Shown in pieces: positions 44,091 to 53,431 of a DNA stretch of 64,000 bases. The notes beneath the pieces were generated by a model, which searched no databases, was not told the DNA's origin, and worked only from the letters and a program-made list of their open reading frames with translations. The translations under genes were made by a program, and so were the position numbers. This DNA is from Pseudodesulfovibrio hydrargyri (lineage in GTDB: Bacteria > Desulfobacterota > Desulfovibrionia > Desulfovibrionales > Desulfovibrionaceae). Position 1 is the stretch's first letter; every line of letters starts with the position of its first letter. Where the stretch lies: contig NZ_LKAQ01000005.1 in assembly GCF_001874525.1 (NCBI RefSeq), positions 55,917 through 119,916 of the forward strand. Direction: 5' to 3'.

Positions 44091-45533
44091 TTATCCTTTT
44101 TGGCCGTTTCGATGCCGGATCATGGCGAAACGCTGCCAGTTTTTGAAATTGAAGAAATAGAACAGCACGGACGACTGGACGATCTGCGAACAGAACATGG
44201 CGATCCAGATACCCTCGGCCCCGTCCATGACCTCGTGGCCCAGGACGTAGGCCAGCGGCAGCCTGAGGACCCAGGTGGCGCCGCCCATGATGAGCATGTT
44301 GTACAGGGTGGCCCCGGCCCCGTTGAACGCCCCGGCCAGGATCATGCTGGTCAGGGTGAAGGGGATGGCCAGCATGTTCCACTTGAGGTAGCTGACCGCC
44401 TGGGCGGCCACGGCCGAGTCGCGGGTAAGCAGGGCCACCCACGGATTGATGAACTGCCAGACCACCAGGGCGAAAAGGGAGATGGACACCAGCCCCAACG
44501 CCAGGATGCGGAAGCCGAACCGCTTGGCCTCCAGCGGTTGCCGCGCCCCGAGGTAGTGGCCGATGAGGATGCTGGCGGTCATGTTGAAGGCCATGGCGGG
44601 CATGAACAGCAGGGATTCGATGCGCAACCCGATGGACATGCCGGCCAGGGCGTTGACCGCGCCGCCGGGGAGGCTGGCGGTGATGGCGTACAGGACCAGG
44701 TAGCCGGACTGCCAGACGACCTGCATGAGCCCCGAGGGCCAGGCCACCTTGACCAGGTAGGGCGTGGCCCGCTTCATCCAGCGCCAGGGCGCGAAGCAGG
44801 CGGGGTTGAGCTGCCCCTGCCCGGCCAGAAGGGCCAGGTTGAAAAGCGCTCCGCAGGTGACCGAGCCGAAGGTGGCCCAGGCCAGCCCCTTGTAGCCGAT
44901 TTCCGGCAGGCCGAACCAGCCCAGCCCCAGGCCGAGGTCGAGCACGATATTCAGGCCGGTGACGATCATCATGCAGTAGAGCGGGTAGAAGACCTGCTTG
45001 CGAGCCCGGAAGATGGCGTTGGTGATCAGCAGCATGTAGTAGGGCGGCAGCAGGAGCAGGAACACGGTCAGGAAATAGTGGGTCACCGGGCGCATGGACT
45101 CCGGGACCTGCAGGGCGGACAGGAGCAGTTCCTTGAGCGGCAACCCCACGACCAGGAACACGGCCCCGAGCAGGCAGGCCAGGATGAGGCACAGCCCCAC
45201 GTAGCGCATGGCCCGCTTCTCGAGCCCGGCCCCGATGGACTGGCTGATGGCCGCCACCGCGCCGTTGGCCACGGCCATGGCCACCACCAGCAGGAAGAAC
45301 AGGGACTGGGTGATGATGCCCAGCGACGCCTGGACCTCGCGGGAGATGTATCCGGCCACCCATACGTCCGTCATGCCGATGAGCACGTGGAACATGGTCA
45401 TGATCAGCTGGGGCCAGGCCAGCTTCCAGATGGTTCGGGTAGGGGAGTGCGACATCTGCGCGGTGAGATCATTGTTCGGCATGGACTGGGATTTTGTTTC
45501 GGGTTGACCGGATTCGGCGTGGTGTGGCTTCAT
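44091..45533 (-). CDS. MATE-family multidrug/organic cation exporter
   Basis: A complete 480-residue MATE transporter with about twelve membrane segments. Conserved pieces are TIWKLAWPQLIMTMFHVLIGMTDVWVAG (abridged) in the first half and AFNGAGATLYNMLIMGG in the second. The N-terminal 30 residues are polar and extra. It heads a minus-strand run that runs without gaps through DUF2156, the phosphodiesterase and the helicase. Substrate unknown; it differs clearly from the partial MATE at the window start. Confidence 0.9.
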   Translation of the reverse strand: MKPHHAESGQPETKSQSMPNNDLTAQMSHSPTRTIWKLAWPQLIMTMFHVLIGMTDVWVAGYISREVQASLGIITQSLFFLLVVAMAVANGAVAAISQSIGAGLEKRAMRYVGLCLILACLLGAVFLVVGLPLKELLLSALQVPESMRPVTHYFLTVFLLLLPPYYMLLITNAIFRARKQVFYPLYCMMIVTGLNIVLDLGLGLGWFGLPEIGYKGLAWATFGSVTCGALFNLALLAGQGQLNPACFAPWRWMKRATPYLVKVAWPSGLMQVVWQSGYLVLYAITASLPGGAVNALAGMSIGLRIESLLFMPAMAFNMTASILIGHYLGARQPLEAKRFGFRILALGLVSISLFALVVWQFINPWVALLTRDSAVAAQAVSYLKWNMLAIPFTLTSMILAGAFNGAGATLYNMLIMGGATWVLRLPLAYVLGHEVMDGAEGIWIAMFCSQIVQSSVLFYFFNFKNWQRFAMIRHRNGQKG

Positions 45534-45709
45534 AATAGGTTCTTATTTCAGAATGCCAAGGGCCTGGGGTTATTTTTTTCCCCCTGCGCCCGATTCTAAT
45601 TGAGTTGTCGCCGGAGCCGGGTCACTGTATGGTGAATTCTCAATTCCAAAGGGGAGCGGCGCGCTCTTCGGGGGCTGGCCGTACGACAGTGGGGAAGATA
45701 CAGTTGAAC

Positions 45710-46087
45710 ATGGATATGCGGATCCTGGTGGTGGACGATTCCAGCACCATGCGGCGGATTATAAAGAACGACTTGAAGGAGTTGGGCTTTTCAAACGTGA
45801 TCACGGCCGACGACGGCCGCTCGGCCTGGGAAATTATCCAGCGGGACGCCATCGAGCTGATCCTGTCCGATCACAAGATGCCCGGCATGACCGGCCTGGA
45901 ACTGCTTACCGTCGTCCGCAAGCACCCTGATTACAACTGCCTGCCCTTCATCATGATCACGGCCGAAGCCTTTCGCGAAAACGTCCTGCATGCCATCAAG
46001 CTCGGCGTCTCCAACTACGTGGTCAAACCCTTCAGCGCCCAGCAGCTGCGCGAAAAGATTGAGAAGGTCTGCGGCGCGGTCTGCTGA
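45710..46087 (+). CDS. CheY-like single-domain response regulator
   Basis: A 125-residue receiver domain without output domain, like chemotaxis CheY. Key residues are present: the acidic pair in VVDDS, phosphorylatable Asp in LILSDHKMPGM, Thr/Ser in IMITAEAF and Lys in VVKPFSAQQ. It lacks the DNA-binding part, so it acts through protein contact. No kinase gene is adjacent. A TTG at 45704 with GGGGA before it would add two residues. It is monocistronic, with divergent MATE upstream and convergent cbiO downstream. Confidence 0.9.
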   Translation: MDMRILVVDDSSTMRRIIKNDLKELGFSNVITADDGRSAWEIIQRDAIELILSDHKMPGMTGLELLTVVRKHPDYNCLPFIMITAEAFRENVLHAIKLGVSNYVVKPFSAQQLREKIEKVCGAVC

Positions 46088-46094
46088 TTTTTCC

Positions 46095-46811
46095 CTAATG
46101 CTGATGGGGCACGTCCCCTTCCTCGTGTACGTGGACATGGCTGTGCGGCTTGAGCTCGCCGGGCTGGACCCGGCCGTCGCGCATGGCCAGCAGCCGGTCC
46201 GTGGTGGCGGCCAGGAAGTCCGGGTCGTGGGAGACGACCAGTCGTGCCATGTCCAGCTTTTTGAGGATGTCCACCAGCCGGTCCTTGGCCTCGGGCGAGA
46301 GGCCGGTGGTCGGCTCGTCCAGGACCAGAATCTCCGGACGCATGGACAGGATGGTGGCCAGGGCGACCAGCTTCTTTTCGCCGCCGGACAGCCGGTGCGG
46401 CACCCGGTCCTCGAACCCGGCCAGGCCGACGGTCTCGAGCGCCTCGCGGGCGCGCTCAGAGGCCTCCTCCCGGCTCAGGCCCTGGTTGAGCGGGCCGAAG
46501 GCCACGTCGTCGAGGACCGTGGGGCAGAACAACTGGTCGTCGGAGTGCTGGAACAGAAAGCCGATTTTCAGCCGGGCCGCCTCGAACGCCTTGGCGTCGG
46601 ACATGGGCGCGCCGAACAGGGTGACCTCGCCCTTGTCCGGGGTGAGCAGTCCCATGAGGATGTGCAGCATGGTGGACTTGCCCGCGCCGTTGGGCCCGAA
46701 CAGGCCGAGCTTCTCGCCGGGATGCAGGTGGAAGGTCAGTCCCTTGAGGGTCTCCCCGCGCCCCGGGAAGGCGTAGGAGATCTCGGACAGTTCAATGACG
46801 GCGTGGCTCAC
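46095..46811 (-). CDS. cbiO: Energy-coupling/CbiO-type ABC ATPase with His-rich tail
   Basis: ATPase of a cobalt/nickel-type ECF transporter, 238 residues. It has Walker A GPNGAGKST, the LSGGEKK signature, Walker B LVLDEPTTGL and the H-loop VVSHD, plus the short CbiO start. The end, HSHVHVHEEGDVPHQH, is rich in His and suggests Ni, Co or Zn binding. It starts with GTG overlapping the cbiQ stop by four bases. The substrate-specific subunit CbiM/NikM is not in the window. Confidence 0.9.
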   Translation of the reverse strand: MSHAVIELSEISYAFPGRGETLKGLTFHLHPGEKLGLFGPNGAGKSTMLHILMGLLTPDKGEVTLFGAPMSDAKAFEAARLKIGFLFQHSDDQLFCPTVLDDVAFGPLNQGLSREEASERAREALETVGLAGFEDRVPHRLSGGEKKLVALATILSMRPEILVLDEPTTGLSPEAKDRLVDILKKLDMARLVVSHDPDFLAATTDRLLAMRDGRVQPGELKPHSHVHVHEEGDVPHQH

Positions 46812-47578
46812 AGCGGCCTCCCTTGGATGAAGCCCATGTAGATCAGGCTTGCGCTGAGCGCGGCGCAGGCCAGCAGGAACAGGTAGTCGGCGGGCCGGGT
46901 CCGGAAGGCGGCCAGGCTGTAGAAGCGGCCCCTGAACCCCCGGCAGAGCATGGCCCCGTGGACCCGTTCCGCTCGGTCCCAGCTCTTGACCAGGAGCATG
47001 CCCACCAGCCAGGCGAAGGTGCGGTAGGTGTGCGTGTCCGTGCGCGGCTTGAACCCGCGCGCCCGCATGGCCTGGCGCATGGTCGTGTACTCCTGGTATA
47101 TGGAGAAGATGTAGCGGTGGGTGAAGAGCAGGATGTGGCACAGTTTGTCGGGCACGCCGAGTTGCTGCATGGCCGGGCCGAGGTTCTGGATGGAGATGGT
47201 CCCGAGCAGGGCCATCAGGCTGACCACGACGGCGTTGGACTTGACCGTGATCAGCAGGGCGCGGTCGATGCCCTGGGCCGTGGCGTGCAGCGGACCGAGG
47301 TCGAAGATCGGCTCGCCCGGCACGGAAAAGGGCAGGAACAGCCACAGGAAGGCGATGAACAGGTTGACCACCATGAGCCGGTTGAGCACGACGAGCATGT
47401 TCAGCCGGGCCATTTTGACCAGGATCAGCCCGGCGGCCAGGGCGAGCCAGGCGGGCCTCGGTTCGGGAAGCACGGCCACCGGCACGGTCAGGACCAGCGC
47501 GGCCAGAAGGCGGATGCGCGGGTCCATGCCGTGCAGGAAGGAATCGCCCGAGGCGAACGGCTCGGTCAGTGAGGCCAC
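46808..47578 (-). CDS. cbiQ: CbiQ, transmembrane component of a cobalt/nickel ECF transporter
   Basis: A 256-residue inner-membrane T-component with about five membrane segments and the coupling-helix signatures MRARGF and CRGFRGR (near residues 166 and 220), which join to the ATPase. Family members transport Ni2+ or Co2+ when combined with CbiM/NikM and CbiN. The start is a GTG with GGAG before it. Directly upstream is a minus-strand HD-domain gene (after 95 bases), not the expected M/N components. Confidence 0.9.
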   Translation of the reverse strand: MASLTEPFASGDSFLHGMDPRIRLLAALVLTVPVAVLPEPRPAWLALAAGLILVKMARLNMLVVLNRLMVVNLFIAFLWLFLPFSVPGEPIFDLGPLHATAQGIDRALLITVKSNAVVVSLMALLGTISIQNLGPAMQQLGVPDKLCHILLFTHRYIFSIYQEYTTMRQAMRARGFKPRTDTHTYRTFAWLVGMLLVKSWDRAERVHGAMLCRGFRGRFYSLAAFRTRPADYLFLLACAALSASLIYMGFIQGRPL

Positions 47579-47673
47579 GCAAGCTCCAGTTTTCGGTACA
47601 TGTCGGGGAGGTCAATCCGGCCTTCCGGCCGGGCCACAGGAGTAATACAAAAGCTGTGGCCGCGCAACCGGGG

Positions 47674-48237
47674 TCAGTCCGCGGTCAGCCCCACCTCGGC
47701 GGCTATGCCGGATACCGAGTCGATGGCGATCTGCAGGAATTCGCCCAGCTCCAGGCCGATCTTGTCGCACTCGCGGATGCAGTCGCGGTTGATCGAGGCT
47801 GCGAACGCCTTGTCCTTCATTTTCTTCTTGAGGCTTTTGGGGGTCATGCCGTCGATCTTGGTCGGCCGCACCAACGCGCCTGCGTGGACCATGCCGGTGA
47901 CCGTCTCGCCGCAGCGCAGGGCGTAGTCGAAATCGGTCTCCGGGTCCTCGGCCCCGTTCATCTCGCCCGCGTGGCGGCGGATGGCGTTCAGGGCCTCGAC
48001 GGGCAACTGGCCTTCGAGCAGTTCCACGGTGTCCAGGCCGTGGCGGGCCTCGTCCTTTTTGGTCACGGCGTAGTCCAGGTCGTGCAGCAGGCCGGTGAGG
48101 CCCCACAGTTCCTCGTCCTTGCCCAGCTTGCGGGCCAGGCCGCGCATGACGGCCTCGGACTCCAGGGCGTGGTGGATCAGGTTGGTTTCGCTGTTGTGCT
48201 TTCTGAGCAGGGCCACGGCGTCATTCCGGGTTATCAT
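47674..48237 (-). CDS. HD-domain metal-dependent phosphohydrolase-like protein
   Basis: A 187-residue HD-superfamily protein. The ligand set is visible: the first His in the NLIHHALESEAVM start and HDLDYAV for the HD pair, plus a distal His/Asp region near HAGEMNGAEDPETDF. The family includes nucleotidases and phosphodiesterases acting on nucleotides; here the substrate is unknown. AAGGAG precedes the ATG. It lies between the dpp and cbi gene pairs but shows no clear link to either. Confidence 0.82.
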   Translation of the reverse strand: MITRNDAVALLRKHNSETNLIHHALESEAVMRGLARKLGKDEELWGLTGLLHDLDYAVTKKDEARHGLDTVELLEGQLPVEALNAIRRHAGEMNGAEDPETDFDYALRCGETVTGMVHAGALVRPTKIDGMTPKSLKKKMKDKAFAASINRDCIRECDKIGLELGEFLQIAIDSVSGIAAEVGLTAD

Positions 48238-48327
48238 AAGTACTCCTTTATGGTTAGGTTGGGAGAAAGCATATCCGGCCCGACTGTCCGGTCCAGATAC
48301 AGATGGGCGGCGATCGGACCGGTACAG

Positions 48328-49287
48328 TTACTGTTCGCCGTAGAGCCAGCAGGCCACGCGCATGCCGTCGGCCTGGTCCATGAGATCGGGGCGACCGTTC
48401 CGGCATTTGTCGAAGGCTTCGGGGCAGCGCGGATGGAAGGGGCAGCCCGCTGGCGGGTTCATGGGGCTCGGCAGGTCGCCGGTCAGGGCGATGCGCTCGG
48501 GCCGGTCCGTCGGATCGGGCCTGAGCACGGCGGATAGCAGGGCCTTGGTGTACGGGTGCTTCGGATCGGCGAACAGGGTCCGGCTCTCGCCGATCTCCAT
48601 GATCCGGCCGAGGTACATGACCGCCACCTGGTCGCAGATGTGGCTGACCACGGACAGGTCGTGGGAGATGAACACGTAGGTCAGGTCCAGCCTCTTTTGC
48701 AGATCCTTGAGCAGGCCGAGGACCTGGGCCTGGACCGACACGTCCAGGGCGGACACCGGCTCGTCGCAGACCACCAGCTTGGGGTCGAGCGCCAGGGACC
48801 GGGCCACGGCCACGCGCTGGCGCTGGCCGCCGGAAAATTCGTGGGGATAGCGGTTGCCGTGCTCGGGCCGCAGGCCGACCAGCTTGAGCAGCTGCTGGAC
48901 CTTTTCACGGCGTTCGTCCCGGGTGCCGATGCCGTGGATGTCCAGCCCCTCGCGGATGATGGAGGAGATCTTCTGGCGCGGGTTCAGGGAGGAGTACGGG
49001 TCCTGGAAGATCATCTGCATCTTGGAGCGCAGCTTCTTCTCGTCCCAGGCGGAAATGGACCGGTTGCCGAAGAGGACCTCGCCGGAGGTGACCGGTTCCA
49101 GCCCCATGATGCACCGGGCGAGGGTGGACTTGCCGCACCCGGATTCGCCCACCAGACCCAGGGTCCGGCCGCGTTCCACGCTCAAGGTCACGCCGTCCAC
49201 GGCGCGCACCGTGCCGGTGGTCAAACCGAGCATGCCGCCGGAGACCTTGAAGTGCTTGGTCACGTCGATCAGTTCGAGCAGGGCCAT
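48328..49287 (-). CDS. dppF: Dipeptide/oligopeptide ABC transporter ATPase, DppF type
   Basis: An ABC ATPase of 319 residues, second of the two ATPases of Dpp/Opp-type peptide import. Walker A GESGCGKST, signature FSGGQRQRVAVAR, Walker B VVCDEPVSALD and the C-terminal oligopeptide-ABC cluster CPFHPRCPEAFDKC, which binds an iron-sulfur cluster in many members, are all seen. It starts with ATG three bases after dppD. No dppA/B/C genes are in the window. Confidence 0.9.
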   Translation of the reverse strand: MALLELIDVTKHFKVSGGMLGLTTGTVRAVDGVTLSVERGRTLGLVGESGCGKSTLARCIMGLEPVTSGEVLFGNRSISAWDEKKLRSKMQMIFQDPYSSLNPRQKISSIIREGLDIHGIGTRDERREKVQQLLKLVGLRPEHGNRYPHEFSGGQRQRVAVARSLALDPKLVVCDEPVSALDVSVQAQVLGLLKDLQKRLDLTYVFISHDLSVVSHICDQVAVMYLGRIMEIGESRTLFADPKHPYTKALLSAVLRPDPTDRPERIALTGDLPSPMNPPAGCPFHPRCPEAFDKCRNGRPDLMDQADGMRVACWLYGEQ

Positions 49288-49290
49288 GGC

Positions 49291-50259
49291 CTAGTCCTCG
49301 TACAGCCAGCAGCGGACCTTGCGGCCCGGCTTCGGTTCGTAGAGCGGGGGGAGCATGAGCGAGCACTTCTCGTACGCCTTGGGGCAGCGCGGATGGAACC
49401 GGCACCCCTGAGGCAGGTCGAAGATGGACGGCACGATGCCGGGGATCGGGTTGAGCTCCCTGGTCTCGCCCAGGGACGGCATGGAGGCGAGCAGCCCTTT
49501 GGTGTAGGGGTGCAGCGGCTCGGCGTAGAGTTCGTTGGCCCCGGCCAACTCGACGATCTTGCCCGAGTACATGACCGCCACGCGCTGGGCCATGCGGGCA
49601 ACCACCCCGAGGTCGTGGGTGATGAGCATGAGCGAGCCGTTCATGCGTTGCTTCAAATCGTCCATGAGGTCCAGGATCTGGGCCTGGATGGTCACGTCCA
49701 GGGCGGTGGTCGGCTCGTCCGCGATGAGGATGTCCGGGTTGCAGGCCAGGGCCATGGCGATCATGACCCGCTGGCGCATGCCGCCGGACAGCTCGTGCGG
49801 ATAGGACTTGGCGATCTTGGCCGGGTTGGGGATGCCCACCAGCTTGAGGGCGTCCACGGCCTTGTCCAGCGCCTCGCGGTTGCCGAAACCCTGGTGCAGC
49901 CTGAGCGGCTCGGCGATCTGGTCGTCGATGCGGAAGACCGGGTTGAGCGCGGTCATGGGCTCCTGGAAGATCATGGAGATGGCGTTGCCCCGGATGCGCA
50001 TGAGCTCGTGCTCGGACAGGTCCAGGAGGTCCTTGTCCCGGTACATGATGGTCCCGTCCGTGACGCGGCCCGGCGGATCGGGTATGAGCCCGAGGATGGA
50101 CAGGGCGAGTACGGTCTTGCCGCAGCCGGACTCGCCGACGATGGCCAGGGTTTCTCCTTGCATAAAGGAAAGGCTGACGTTATCCACCGCCTTGGCAATG
50201 CCCTGGGCAGAGGAAAAGCAGGTGGTCAGTTCGCGTATGTCCAGCAATGGTTTTGTCAT
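49291..50259 (-). CDS. dppD: Dipeptide/oligopeptide ABC transporter ATPase, DppD type
   Basis: The first of the paired ATPases, 322 residues, with Walker [14 protein letters not shown], signature [15 protein letters not shown] and Walker [12 protein letters not shown], and the same C-terminal Cys cluster ([14 protein letters not shown]). Start at 50259 (MTKPLLD) fits the family; an ATG at 50301 is unlikely. The divergent trmFO begins 77 bases away, so permease and binding-protein genes are not upstream as they would be in a normal dppABCDF operon. Confidence 0.9.
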   Translation of the reverse strand: MTKPLLDIRELTTCFSSAQGIAKAVDNVSLSFMQGETLAIVGESGCGKTVLALSILGLIPDPPGRVTDGTIMYRDKDLLDLSEHELMRIRGNAISMIFQEPMTALNPVFRIDDQIAEPLRLHQGFGNREALDKAVDALKLVGIPNPAKIAKSYPHELSGGMRQRVMIAMALACNPDILIADEPTTALDVTIQAQILDLMDDLKQRMNGSLMLITHDLGVVARMAQRVAVMYSGKIVELAGANELYAEPLHPYTKGLLASMPSLGETRELNPIPGIVPSIFDLPQGCRFHPRCPKAYEKCSLMLPPLYEPKPGRKVRCWLYED

Positions 50260-50336
50260 AAGAAATTCCGCAGGTTCGCCATCACGCCACCTATACGGCA
50301 TATTGCTGCGGACGTAAACGATATCGGGGAGGGGAA

Positions 50337-51665
50337 ATGGCGGAAGTAGTGATCGTGGGCGGCGGCCTGGCCGGGTGCGACTGCGCCTGGCAGCTGGCCA
50401 ACGCCGGGGTGTCGGTAACCCTCTTTGAAATGAAGCCGGAAAAGCGCAGCGAGGCGCACGCCGAGGACGGGCTGGCCGAACTGGTCTGTTCCAACTCCTT
50501 CCGGGCCACGGGCCCGGCGGCGGCCATCGGGCTGCTCAAGGAGGAGATGGAGCGCCTGGGCAGCCTGGTCATGGAGTCGGCCTTCGCCACCCGAGTCCCG
50601 GCGGGCGGAGCCCTGGCCGTGGACCGCACCCTGTTCTCCGAATACATTACCAACAAGCTGGAAGATCACGAGTTGATCACCGTGGTCCGCCGGGAGATAG
50701 CCTCCCTGGACGACGAAGCCCTCAAGGGATGCGACGCGGTGGTCATCGCCGCCGGTCCCCTGGCCAGCCCGGAGCTGACCGAGAGCCTGATGGCGGCCGT
50801 GGGCGACGAGCGGCTCTATTTCTACGACGCCATCGCGCCCATCGTGTCGCGCGATTCCGTGAATTTCGACAAGGCGTTCTGGGGCTCGCGCTGGAAGCCC
50901 GAGGACGACGACTACCTGAACTGCCCCATGGACGAGGCCGAGTACAAGGCGTTCGTGGCCGCGCTGCTGGCGGGTGAGAAGGTCAAGCCGCGCGAGTTCG
51001 AGAAGGAGGTCCACTTCGAGGCCTGCCTGCCCGTGGAGGCCATGGCCGAGCGTGGGGAGATGACCCTCGCCTTCGGCCCGCTCAAACCCGTGGGGTTCAC
51101 GGACCCGCGCACCGGCGAGCGGCCGTTCGCCATAGTCCAGCTGCGCACCGAGAACGTGGACAAGACCGCATTCAACCTGGTGGGCTTCCAGACCAAACTC
51201 AAGTACCCGGAGCAAAAGCGTATCTTCCGGATGATCCCGGGGTTGGAGAACGCCGAATTTTTGCGCCTGGGGTCCATCCACCGCAACACCTACGTCAACG
51301 CGCCCGAGGTCCTGGACAATACCCTGCAGCTGAAGAACCGGCCCGGCGTGTACCTGGCCGGGCAGATCACCGGGGTGGAGGGGTACCTGGAGTCCGCGGC
51401 CTGCGGGCTGTGGCTCGGATTGTCCATGGGCCGCAGGTTGCGCGGCGAATCATTGCCCGAACCGCCGGTGGAGACGGCCCTCGGGGCGCTCATGAACCAC
51501 CTGCGGACCAAGCCGGACAAGCGGTTCCAGCCGTCCAACGTCAATTTCGGACTCATGCCCGGCCTGGAAGGCAGGATCAAGAAGAAGTTCAGGAAGGAAG
51601 CGTACGGCAAGCGTGCCCAGGAGGCGTTCGCGGCCTGGCTCGAAGAGTCCGGCCTGAAGGACTGA
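50337..51665 (+). CDS. trmFO: Methylenetetrahydrofolate:tRNA (uracil-54) methyltransferase, FADH2-dependent
   Basis: Makes ribothymidine at position 54 of tRNA using methylenetetrahydrofolate and reduced FAD. The 442-residue flavoprotein begins with the FAD motif VIVGGGLAGCDCAWQLA and has CSNSFRA near residue 50 (the Cys that takes part in catalysis), VHFEACLPVEAMAERG, and GQITGVEGYLESAACGLW, all family marks. Many deltaproteobacteria use TrmFO in place of the SAM-dependent TrmA. It is divergent from dppD with GGGGAGGGG before the ATG. Confidence 0.95.
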   Translation: MAEVVIVGGGLAGCDCAWQLANAGVSVTLFEMKPEKRSEAHAEDGLAELVCSNSFRATGPAAAIGLLKEEMERLGSLVMESAFATRVPAGGALAVDRTLFSEYITNKLEDHELITVVRREIASLDDEALKGCDAVVIAAGPLASPELTESLMAAVGDERLYFYDAIAPIVSRDSVNFDKAFWGSRWKPEDDDYLNCPMDEAEYKAFVAALLAGEKVKPREFEKEVHFEACLPVEAMAERGEMTLAFGPLKPVGFTDPRTGERPFAIVQLRTENVDKTAFNLVGFQTKLKYPEQKRIFRMIPGLENAEFLRLGSIHRNTYVNAPEVLDNTLQLKNRPGVYLAGQITGVEGYLESAACGLWLGLSMGRRLRGESLPEPPVETALGALMNHLRTKPDKRFQPSNVNFGLMPGLEGRIKKKFRKEAYGKRAQEAFAAWLEESGLKD

Positions 51666-51700
51666 TCCCCGCTCCGGTCTGCTCTGTCTCCGGAACGGAA

Positions 51701-51732
51701 ACCTTTCGCCGACCCACATGTTGGCGAAAGGT
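51701..51732 (+). other. Hairpin after trmFO
   Basis: ACCTTTCGCC (51701-51710) pairs perfectly with GGCGAAAGGT (51723-51732) around a 12-base loop. No T-run follows directly, so it is a weak terminator or an mRNA 3' stem. Confidence 0.4.
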
Positions 51733-51847
51733 GAAACGTTTGTTCACGGCCTTCGCAAATCGCGTCGGGAAATAGTTCCCGTCCGATTCATCGGTAGGAT
51801 CCGTTCCATCCCCCGGCGCTTATGGCCCGGATAATGAATCGCTATGT

Positions 51848-51878
51848 GCCGTACCCTTGCCAAGCCTGGGGGTAAGGC
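51848..51878 (+). other. Hairpin in the metY leader
   Basis: GCCGTACCC (51848-51856) pairs with GGGTAAGGC (51870-51878) with one mismatch, about 55 bases before the metY start. Together with the surrounding GC-rich sequence it suggests a structured 5' leader. I do not recognise a known SAM or other riboswitch. Confidence 0.35.
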
Positions 51879-51931
51879 GCATTTTACGGGTCAAACGGGC
51901 GTCGTTTTCGCCCTGACCAAGGAGAAAGAAT

Positions 51932-53236
51932 ATGCAAGACCATCAATACGGACCCCAGACTGTGGCCCTGCACGCGGGCCACGCCCCGGACGAGACCGGT
52001 TCCCGCGCCGTGCCCATATACCAGACCACGGCCTATCTGTTCCGCGACACCGGGCACGCCGCCAACCTGTTCGCCCTCAAGGAACCGGGCTACATCTACA
52101 CCCGGCTGAACAACCCGACCACGGACGTGCTTGAAAAACGGCTGGCCGCCCTGCACGGCGGGGCCGGGGCCCTGGCCACGGCCAGCGGCATGGCCGCCAT
52201 CTTCTACGCGGTCACGACCATCGCCTCCGCCGGGCAGAATATCGTCACCGGGGCCAACCTGTACGGGGGGACCCAGACCCTGTTCGAGCACACCCTGAAG
52301 CGGTTCGGCATCGAGGCGCGCTTCGTGGATTCGAGCGACCCGGCCAACTTCGAGGCGGCCATCGACGAGAACACGCGGCTGGTCTATTCCGAGGCCATCG
52401 GCAATCCGCGCTGCAACGTGGACGACCTGCTGGGCATCGCCAAGGTGGCCCACGGCCACGGGTTGCCGTTCATCCTCGACGCCACCGTGGCCCCGCCGCC
52501 CATCTTCAACGCCTTCGATTTCGGTTGCGACCTCGCGGTCTATTCCCTGACCAAGATCGTGGGCGGCCACGGCACGGCCATGGGCGGAGCCATCGTGGAG
52601 AAGGGCGATTTCGACTGGTCGGCCGGGGGCAAATACCCTGAACTGACCGAGCCGGATCCGACCTACCATGACATGAACCTGTGGGAGGCCCTGGGCGGCC
52701 CCTCGGGCCAGCCGTGCCCGGTGTTCACCACCAAGGTGCGCATCGGCATGCTGCGCGACACGGGCGCGACCATCGCCCCGCAGAACAGCTTTCTGATTTT
52801 GCAAGGCATGGAGACCCTGCCCTTGCGCGCCCGCCAGCACTGCGAGAACGCCCGCAAGGTGGCGGAGTTCCTGGAGGGGCACTATGCGGTGGAGTGGGTC
52901 AACTACGCCGGACTGCCGAGCCATCCCGACTTCGATCGGGCCAAGAACACCTTCCCGCTCGGGCCGGGCGCGGTCTTCGGTTTCGGCGTCAAGGGCGGGC
53001 TGGAGGCGGGGCGCAAGTTCATCGAGTCCGTCGAACTCTGCTCGCACCTGGCCAACATCCTGGACGCCAAGACCCTGGTCATCCACCCGGCGTCCACCAC
53101 CCACGGCCAGTCCACCCCCGAGGAGCAGGAGGCCGCGGGCGTGCCCCTGGATCTGGTGCGCATCTCGGTGGGCCTGGAGGACGCGGACGACATCATCGAC
53201 GACCTGGACCGGGCGCTGGCGCTGTCGCAACGGTAG
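51932..53236 (+). CDS. metY: O-acetylhomoserine sulfhydrylase/aminocarboxypropyltransferase (MetY type)
   Basis: A PLP-dependent enzyme making homocysteine from O-acetylhomoserine and sulfide, 434 residues. It belongs to the Cys/Met metabolism family: VPIYQTTAYLFRD, ATASGMAAIFYAV, the PLP lysine in YSLTKIVGGHG and NPRCN in the middle. With sulfide abundant in this organism, direct sulfhydrylation is a plausible route to methionine. AAGGAG precedes the ATG. The gene is alone, behind a structured leader, and ends at a strong terminator. Confidence 0.92.
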   Translation: MQDHQYGPQTVALHAGHAPDETGSRAVPIYQTTAYLFRDTGHAANLFALKEPGYIYTRLNNPTTDVLEKRLAALHGGAGALATASGMAAIFYAVTTIASAGQNIVTGANLYGGTQTLFEHTLKRFGIEARFVDSSDPANFEAAIDENTRLVYSEAIGNPRCNVDDLLGIAKVAHGHGLPFILDATVAPPPIFNAFDFGCDLAVYSLTKIVGGHGTAMGGAIVEKGDFDWSAGGKYPELTEPDPTYHDMNLWEALGGPSGQPCPVFTTKVRIGMLRDTGATIAPQNSFLILQGMETLPLRARQHCENARKVAEFLEGHYAVEWVNYAGLPSHPDFDRAKNTFPLGPGAVFGFGVKGGLEAGRKFIESVELCSHLANILDAKTLVIHPASTTHGQSTPEEQEAAGVPLDLVRISVGLEDADDIIDDLDRALALSQR

Positions 53237-53258
53237 GTCTAACAACCTTCGGATATCC

Positions 53259-53288
53259 AAAGCCCTGTCTTCAACAGGGCTTTTTTTT
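53259..53288 (+). terminator. Terminator after metY
   Basis: AAAGCCCTGT pairs with ACAGGGCTTT around a five-base loop, then eight T in total. Confidence 0.92.
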
Positions 53289-53431
53289 GCCGAAATGCGA
53301 TTTTTTGCAGCTGATATATTGCGATAGGTATTTAATTGTCGTATGCCCGTGAAGCCGATGGCGCATGAAATCGGGAGTTGAGCGAGTGCTATTTTCGGTA
53401 TTTATCGAGGTTGACAAGTAGTGAGGTCTGC

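Noticed and set aside
51666..51931. SAM-type riboswitch before metY
   Set aside because: The hairpins do not reproduce any SAM or SAH aptamer core I know; kept only as a structured leader.
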